DNA of 64,000 nucleotides, taken from positions 3,122,501-3,186,500 of the forward strand of contig JAQISU010000163.1 of NCBI GenBank assembly GCA_029339505.1, in the 5' to 3' direction. The DNA is from Unio delphinus. Taxonomy: Eukaryota > Mollusca > Bivalvia > Unionida > Unionidae. Of this stretch, positions 57,180-64,000 are shown piece after piece. The number at the start of each line of letters is the position of its first letter. The stretch's first letter is position 1. The position numbers were made by a program, and so were the translations under genes. The notes below the pieces were generated by a model that worked only from the letters and a program-made list of their open reading frames with translations, was not told where the DNA came from and ran no database searches.

Positions 57180-59660
57180 ATTGGAGATAGGCACATGTTA
57201 TTTAAGATCAACAATGTATGAGTCAGTTTGGCACATAATCATTCATGTAGACAACTGATATAAAATATATTTGAAAAAGTAGTGGTCTCACAGCAGTGTT
57301 TTATATTGTACATACTGGTGATGTAAAAATTTACTTTCTGCTGTATTTCAATTTTTAATTTATCTAATTGTATATCAAGTGATTTAAATTTCATAAACTT
57401 AATTTCATAAATGTAAAGTCTGAAATTATTTGAAGAAATTTCAGGAAATTGTTGATCATGGTTTCTCAGATCCTTGGACAAATTTATTGACAAGCTTAAA
57501 TAAGAAGTGAATTAATTGTCATTAATCAGTGTATGAAGATCTTTGATTATTAAAAGAATATCTATCAGGGTTGACTTGGCATGTAAGAAAAGTATGTATG
57601 TTAATTAAACATCCACCATTCAAAATGCTTTAATAAATACCCAGTTGGATTGTAAATAGTTCTGGTTATATTGCTACATACATGCAGAGTGACAGGATTT
57701 CATAACCTATACAACAATGAAACACATCTTGGTGATTAGCATTCTCCCTATTTTCACAGAAATTTGGCAAATATCTCGCCACCTACCTTTAGCCAAATTA
57801 TTAGGCTACATGTGGGTGACTGATTAATTATGCTGCCCATGTGTCTTACCATGGACCACATACTGTAATGCAGCTTAAATTGGGATTGCTTTGAAAACAC
57901 AACTACAAGCTTCCAATTCGTCCATGTATTTTTAACCTACTACCATTAATTAAATTGATAGTACTTGAGGCATCCCTGCTTTGTGCCAGATGGTCTGTGT
58001 TGTATTGATCAGTTTTCTGCCACTGTGTTGCATGTTCCAAAATATAAGCAGTAGCATGCATTACCAACTCCCTACGGATTCTTTGGGGACTAAGTTACCT
58101 CCCCTGATGCATCCAATTATGGCCAGGCAAATTTAGGAACTGGTCAGTCAAATTGAGATTGCTGTGTCCTTTTATGAAATCCATGCTTAACAGTGACAAG
58201 ATGTGTCTTGATTGATTGTACAATTAAATTAATGCTGGACTTGTTTGGTAGTAAGAGTCATCTCTGGAGAAAGAATTAAGTTGGTGTCAGATGTTAAATA
58301 ACCACTGGGATACAAACTTTTGAACTATTACTACAATTGATGAGCAAACTGCATTTTTTCTTTAACTTTTTAAAAAATGCAAATTAAAAAAAAGTCAATG
58401 CATGGAATAGATATATCGATGAAACGCAAGAAGAGTTAAGTGTCTTACATTATTTTGACAAAAGAGTTATTTTACGTTTTCATTGCTTATGATAAGCACT
58501 TAGTAGGAAACCATTTGCATTTGTGTTATTTTAGGAATTAAAATGTCTTACTTCGTGTGGTAATGATTTTTATATAGATATAACTAGTGGTGAAATTGTT
58601 GATTTATTGATATATCAATATTTATTCCAAATCGATATTCATATCGATAGAAGAGATGAACAGTAAATCAAAAATGATACTGACCCTGTTCAGGTTACCT
58701 CATTATTCAGTTGTCATGCATAATTATTATTCGTTCTTATTAGTCTATGTGCTTTTCAGTTTTCAAACTTAGAATTCAATTTGGACAGCATTTATTTATG
58801 TCAGTAACAAAGGAAATCTATTGACAAGATCTACTCACTTTTGACAATATAGCAAAGGTGACTAACTCAAATGGTTTGAAATCCCCCCCCCCCCCCCCCG
58901 CGTATTACGTTCTGATTACTTTAACCCAGCTGAATGCTAACATATATCAAGATAAAGAAGACTTTTCTTTATTTGTATGAATTGTATGCTTGATTCTCAT
59001 CTAATAAACCATTTTTAATGAAGTTTCACCATTGCTTAACATTTTTTCTAGTTGTATTAAATATTCGGTCTACACTGCCATCGTCACACAGAAAAATATG
59101 TTACATTCAATTCTTATTGGTTGTTATGGTTTGTTCAAATCCAGAGTAAAACATCAATCATAAACATAACAAACTACAGACACATATTAATATCACATCC
59201 AAATTCGATTCCAAATAGATGCAAAGCAACAGAGAATCTTCATTCAAAAATGGCTATACAATGATTTGAAAAATACTTAAATCATTTATGGGAAACAAGT
59301 TTGGAATGTCTCATCTTTTGGATGAAATGTCAGCAGTGACTGAATATTCAGACAGGATGAACAAAATGAGCACAGAATCTGCATGGAGTTATAGTCACCT
59401 GTCAGTTTGTGGAAGGGGAGTGGGTGTTATTGACAGTTTCCCTTTTCACACACAGAAATGAATATCCAATACAGTTGTAGTACATCTTCAGGAAGTAAGA
59501 CCTGAAGGATTTTTAAGGTTGTCATCTCCACTTCCATGTTAAAACATATTCTGGACAAGATTTTCCTTGCACAAGGAATTTGCACTATTTCCTCGGTTTT
59601 AAAGATAACACTAATAACTTCCACATTAAAGTAAATATATAAAATTAGTAATAGAATGCA
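57180..59660. other. Intronic DNA, unannotated
   Basis: Apart from the poly(C) run I saw no exon or element. Confidence 0.5.
58883..58899 (+). repeat. Poly(C) run, 17 bases
   Basis: Uninterrupted C run followed by 'gcgtattacg'. Confidence 0.9.
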
Positions 59661-59678
59661 TTCATACAATATCAAACA

Positions 59679-59897
59679 GGGCTCTGAGTGGCCGAGTGGT
59701 CTAAAGCACTATCCGTTACAGATCACTGCCATCTCACCTCTGTCTTCGTGGGTTCAAATATCAGATTCAGCCAATGTAGGTATGTGAGAAAGCTTGCTTC
59801 TTTCCGGTTTTTTTTCCGGGTTCTTCCTCCATCATTAATACTGGCCGACATACATAGGCTATCTTTGTGCTGAAAAATGGTGTTAAACCCTACAACA
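59679..59897 (+). mobile_element. tRNA-derived SINE family 1
   Basis: The head 'gagtggccgagtggtctaaag' position carries a Ser/Leu-tRNA-like A box (tggccgagtgg), and 'gggttcaaat' is the B box. The body then ends in aaaccctacaacaacaa. An imperfect duplication, acaatatcaaa / acaatataaaa, flanks it (59666-59676 and 59898-59908). It lies in the intron of the sickle-tail-like gene, in sense orientation. Confidence 0.82.
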
Positions 59898-60149
59898 ACA
59901 ATATAAAAGAGAGGGTGTGGTAACTAAGATGAATCTTGCAACTGATTAAATGGATCAGCCTGAAATGATATACTAATCAACATCACTGACAATTAACAGG
60001 TCTGATTAGAAGTGATTTTTAAATCTTGTCAAGAATGAGAATGGGATGTGAACAGGAGATAGGCCACTTCACTGTCTGTATTTAATTTGCACCTCAAAAT
60101 TACAACCACTACCCTACCTATAAGGTTGTTTCTGAACAGTAAAGGAGAA

Positions 60150-60812
60150 TGAAGTTCATATGTGTAATGATAATATATGGTATTATAGGCCATGTATTTG
60201 GAATCAAGTTGATATGTGTAATGATAATATATGTTATTGTAGGCCATGTATTTTGAATCAAGTTGATATGTGTAATGATAATATATGGTATTATAGGCCA
60301 TGTATTTTGAATCAAGTTGATATGTGTAATGATAATATATGGTTTTGTAGGCCATGTATTTTGAATCAAGTTGATATGTGTAATGATAATATATGGTATT
60401 ATAGGCCATGTAGTGGGAATCATGTTGATATGTGTAATGATAATATATGGTTTTGTAGACCATGTATTTTGAATAAAGTTGATATGTGTAATGATAATAT
60501 ATGGTTTTGTAGGCCATGTATTTGGAATCAAGTTGATATGTGTAATGATAATATATGGTTTTGTAGGCCATGTATTTTGAATAAAGTTGATATGTGTAAT
60601 GATAATATATGGTTTTGTAGGCCATGTATTTGGAATCAAGTTGATATGTGTAATGATAATATATGGTATTATAGGCCACATAGTGGGAATCAAGTTGATA
60701 TGTGTAATGATAATATATGGTTTTGTAGGCCATGTATTTGGAATCAAGTTGATATGTGTAATGATAATATATGGTATTGTAGGCCATGTATTTTGAATCA
60801 AGTTGATATGTG
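60150..60812 (+). repeat. 54-bp intronic satellite
   Basis: Twelve copies of 'gttgatatgtgtaatgataa' + 'tatatggt(at/tt)(t)ataggcc' + 'atgtattttgaatcaa'. The 18-codon period leaves long frames open on both strands (up to 275 codons). I judge them repeat artefacts. Confidence 0.92.
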
Positions 60813-61728
60813 ACAGAGATGTTTTCTTTCATCCTTGATAAAGCAGTCAGCAACATATATGTGGTGTAGTGAGCTAGTTAATTAAACAAATTAAGTTTGA
60901 AATATATCAGCTTAAGACAAATATTATTTTCTGTTTGTCCTTCATTTTTTGCATGGTAATATTTTTTGTCTACTAATATTTTCATCATTATTTTTTATAT
61001 CACCACAATTAACACAATCATCACCATCCCCTTCTCAAACTCCTCATTATCATCACTGCATCATGATTATTGCCATTATTGGTAACCTCTTTGTACTCCT
61101 CACCATCATCATCATCAACAGCAACAGCTGATGCAGCCCATTTTCGAGTGATTTTATTTCGACTTACATCAGTATTGATGCCCTAGTCTTAATATGTTAA
61201 TTAATAACGTTAATTATAATAATGACTGGCGAGAAGATGAGGCTTTAAGTGAAGATCATAATAATTCAGATTTATTTGACCTCAAAAAATCACAACGTTA
61301 TTTTTCAATTTTATTACTATGCTGTACTTGAGATACATATAGATTTAACCTTGGACATTGGAGATGTGGAAATAAAGTAATATTGACAAAATCTGGCATG
61401 ACTTTAGCTTAACTGCACAAAGTCAAAGAAGTTGTTCTATACCCTGTGTCACAGATGTCAGAAAGAGCAGTGGCATGGTTTTCTAGTCTTGAGACCATGC
61501 ATCCCAACTCCTCTCCTGTGCCATAGTTAACAAAAGCAGCAGCTGCATTTTTTGGCATTTCTATTATTCAGACCTTAAAGCTTAAGTGAATAGTGGACTG
61601 GCTTGATTTCTTTCTTACTTACCTAATTCCAGTTTAATTGGAAATCAAGTACCAAAAAGGAATAAATTAATTTGTTGTCAGTGCCAGATGTTTATCATGT
61701 ATAAATATAATCACTCTCTCCATTTCAG

Positions 61729-61836
61729 GAAACAGAAAGGAGTAAGGAAGCATTTATGGATATGTTAACTACACGATATCCACAGTATGCAGAGAAAATA
61801 AGTTCCACTGCGAGTGAGGATGGATTTCCTATACGA
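61729..61836 (+). CDS. Second exon of the sickle-tail/p140Cap-like gene (108 bp)
   Basis: The exon is bounded by a pyrimidine-rich acceptor (ctctctccatttcag) and a consensus donor (CGA|gtaagt). It is 36 codons long, phase 0 at both ends, and open only in a frame that continues the exon at 53367-54473. It begins ETERSKEAFMDMLTTRYPQY and continues AEKISSTASEDGFPIR. The pattern E-x-x-R-x-x-EAF-x-x-x-L-x-x-x-YP-x-x-A-x-x-I matches, as I recall it, the conserved helix in vertebrate KIAA1217 and SRCIN1 just before their AIP3-like domain (EMDRKREAFLEHLKQKYPHH). That match is the main reason for the family name. The intervening intron (54474-61728) holds two large satellites and several SINEs. Downstream exons lie outside the window. 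An unrelated protein with a similar short helix remains possible. Confidence 0.75.
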
Positions 61837-62866
61837 GTAAGTAAAATGTGAAATTGCATTTCCTTTTCATTGAGGAAAGTAAGTGTACATTTCTGCAGAA
61901 ATGATAAATTCAGTGGTATAATTTTGTTGTATTTTCACATTAAATTTTGAGATATGGGCCGTGTTTTGAAGGATACACTTAATTGGCAAAATTTTTTTGT
62001 AAATCATTCCTCTGGTATATCAGTCTGTCTCATACATGTATGTCTTTAAGGTGCTTGATTTTACTGCAATGTTCTGCATTTGAGCATCTGTATGATTATC
62101 AGTGAGACCGATCCCATGTCTTGTTTTAATTTTGGAGTTGTTATAGACTGCTGACAAAGAAATAAGGCAGTAGGACCTATGATCTCTAGTCAGAAGATGA
62201 GGTAGTTGTAATAGAAATAAAAATATACACCATGAATTGTGACTTGCATCAGCCAATGCCTGTAGGTTGTGGTTTGTTTAAAAGGAATGGTGGATGGGCT
62301 TGTTGTCACTAGATTTATTTGTAGGTACAATAGAAATGGTCACATAGGTCATCAAAAGTGTTTTTTTTTGACCAGCATTCAGAGTGACAAACTAGAGGCA
62401 GTTGGTTATAACTTTGGAAAATACATCTGATGCCAAAGTCACGAAGTGGTATGATGTGTGATGTCATCTACACTCCTTATAGGTTTTGCTTTTTCCACTA
62501 TCTAGATCATTAACCATGATGTTACTATCAGAATCGGGTAAACAATAAAATAAACTATGAAATTAATGGATGGAATAACAGAGATTTGAGTAGAGATATA
62601 GAATGAAATAACACAATTCCTAGTATGTAAAATATAGCAATTTAATCAAGAACATAAACAGAGTCAAATTCGAATGACTCACTGTCTCATAGGAATAGAG
62701 ATAAAACATGCAGATTTCAAATAGCCATTCTGTTACACAGATAAAAGAAATTTCATCGTATAATCAAGTGAATGAACCTAGAAAATCGTTCACTTGTCAG
62801 CATCACCTGGTTGCTTCTAGTTTTTTTTCCTAATGACTGTTGGTGATAGGTCAACAGTGCCAAATT

Positions 62867-62915
<49 letters not shown>

Positions 62916-63304
62916 TGCCTGTTGTGGTTATCAACCATCTTGGTTGAAGATTGAAGACTGCTTTTTATTATCCTTCAAATGAAAACATATCACCCAGTCT
63001 AAATATGTTCTCCTGGGATCAAACAATATTGCCCACTCTTTTTATGTGAGATATTGTCTTTCATCATTCAGCAGAATTGAGCTGTCATCAGTTCACCATC
63101 TAATACACACTCACAATCCTATTACCATAAAGCAATATCTTGTTAGCAGCTTCTCACTGCTTACTGGGATATGACATATTTAGACTTCTTAGATAACCAT
63201 TACACCCTGTGTGGCTATACATTACTAGCTGAAATATCAGTCAAAGCGTGTTCCTAATGCTAGCACCATCCATTCTGTGTTGAAAAGAATTCACAAACTT
63301 AATT
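61837..63304. other. Next intron of the sickle-tail-like gene (inferred), unannotated
   Basis: Starts gtaagt. Contains the (TC)n(TA)n tract and nothing else recognised. The next exon is not in the window. Confidence 0.5.
62867..62914 (+). repeat. (TC)n-(TA)n microsatellite
   Basis: About 26 bp of (TC)n directly followed by about 22 bp of (TA)n. Confidence 0.92.
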
Positions 63305-63315
63305 ACACAAATGAA

Positions 63316-63565
63316 AAGGAGTCCCGAGTTGCCAAGTGGTCTAAAGAGATCGCCATTACAGATCACTGCCATCTCACCTCTGCGTGGGTTTGAGTCTAAG
63401 ATTCGACTACTAATGTAGTTATGTGAGAAAGCTTGCCAGTAGCTTCTCATGGGTCTGTGGTTCTTTCCGGAGGTTTTCCCGGATTCTTCCTTCACCAATA
63501 ATACTGGCCGCCATTTTTCAGCTATCATGTGCTGAAAAATTGCGTTAAACCCTACACCAACACCA
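63316..63565 (+). mobile_element. tRNA-derived SINE family 1 with perfect target-site duplication
   Basis: The copy is full length, from the tRNA-like head (ccaagtggtctaaagag; B box gtgggtttgagtc) to the tail aaaccctacaccaacacc. The 11-bp duplication acacaaatgaa flanks it at 63305-63315 and 63566-63576. It is the clearest demonstration in this window that the family moved by retrotransposition. Confidence 0.88.
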
Positions 63566-64000
63566 ACACAAATGAATTATGGGCTCAGCTGCTTGTCCTA
63601 ACTACATTACTTTGTTAATTAGCGATTCATTGACATACATTTCCAGGCATAGCAACATAAATTCTCAGCATAAATGATTAAATTCATTTTAGACTGAGAA
63701 TTTACTCCTCATAATTCATATCAGGAGAAATTCATGAAATGAAATCTCTAGATCCATGATTTCTATAACCGTCAAGACAAATAAATTAATTTTTTTAAGG
63801 TGTATCAAAATCATGCACGGAATTTGCATACTACAAGATTTATTTTGCATCTGAACTGGGGTAATTCAAACAAAATCATATAATCCAAGAGTCATATAAT
63901 ATTCAAGATAAAAAGCATGCAAATATTTACTCTAAACTCAAGAAAAAATTTGAAATGAATAAATTCAGAAAATAATTACAAACATTATGGCTGGATTTGA

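Larger units (their letters stand above)
54474..61728 (+). other. 7,255-bp phase-0 intron of the sickle-tail-like gene
   Basis: The intron starts gtaatc and ends ccatttcag. It carries, in order, a degenerate ~35-bp array, a fold-back element copy, a 56/57-bp satellite, a degenerate SINE, a poly(C)17 tract, an intact SINE and a 54-bp satellite. I saw no further convincing exon inside it. Confidence 0.65.

Overview
The window is nuclear DNA from an animal, most likely a mollusc or another lophotrochozoan. This rests on AT-rich, mostly non-coding sequence with spliced coding exons, several tRNA-derived SINE families, CR1/L2-like LINE tails ending in (ATT)n, pogo-like MITEs, and intronic motifs such as 'aaggtcaaggtcac' and 'caaatttggcatgtgg' that I associate with bivalve and gastropod genomes. 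The species cannot be named from sequence alone.

Coding content is sparse. The one convincing host gene lies on the + strand near the right end. A large exon (53367-54473) is followed, after a 7.3-kb intron, by a 108-bp exon (61729-61836). Both splice junctions fall between codons. The joined segment resembles the N-terminal region of the sickle-tail/p140Cap (KIAA1217/SRCIN1) family; the gene continues beyond the window. A weak, unidentified exon candidate lies at 2415-2566.

Mobile DNA is the second layer. A 5'-truncated non-LTR retrotransposon with an RT domain and a C-terminal zinc finger (20967-22377, minus) sits inside a (TA)n tract. There are three CR1/L2-like LINE 3' ends, two of which landed inside older SINEs and split them. 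Three tRNA-derived SINE families are present, several copies with clear target-site duplications. Two 178-bp MITEs have identical length and TA duplications. There is a probable solo LTR (26256-27072), a family of fold-back elements, and a mariner transposase relic.

The third layer is an unusual load of minisatellites: about 30 separate arrays with monomers of about 17 to 330 bp, mostly unrelated to one another. Summing my approximate spans gives about 14 kb, roughly a fifth of the window. Several arrays show higher-order structure, such as alternating dimers, a three-monomer block, or an internal monomer length switch. Because many periods are multiples of three they create long open frames on both strands, which I treat as spurious. 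I found no CRISPR array, operon, or clearly new multi-gene system. The most informative signals are the datable nested insertions, the dimeric SINE, the satellite seeded by a SINE tail, and the array density.
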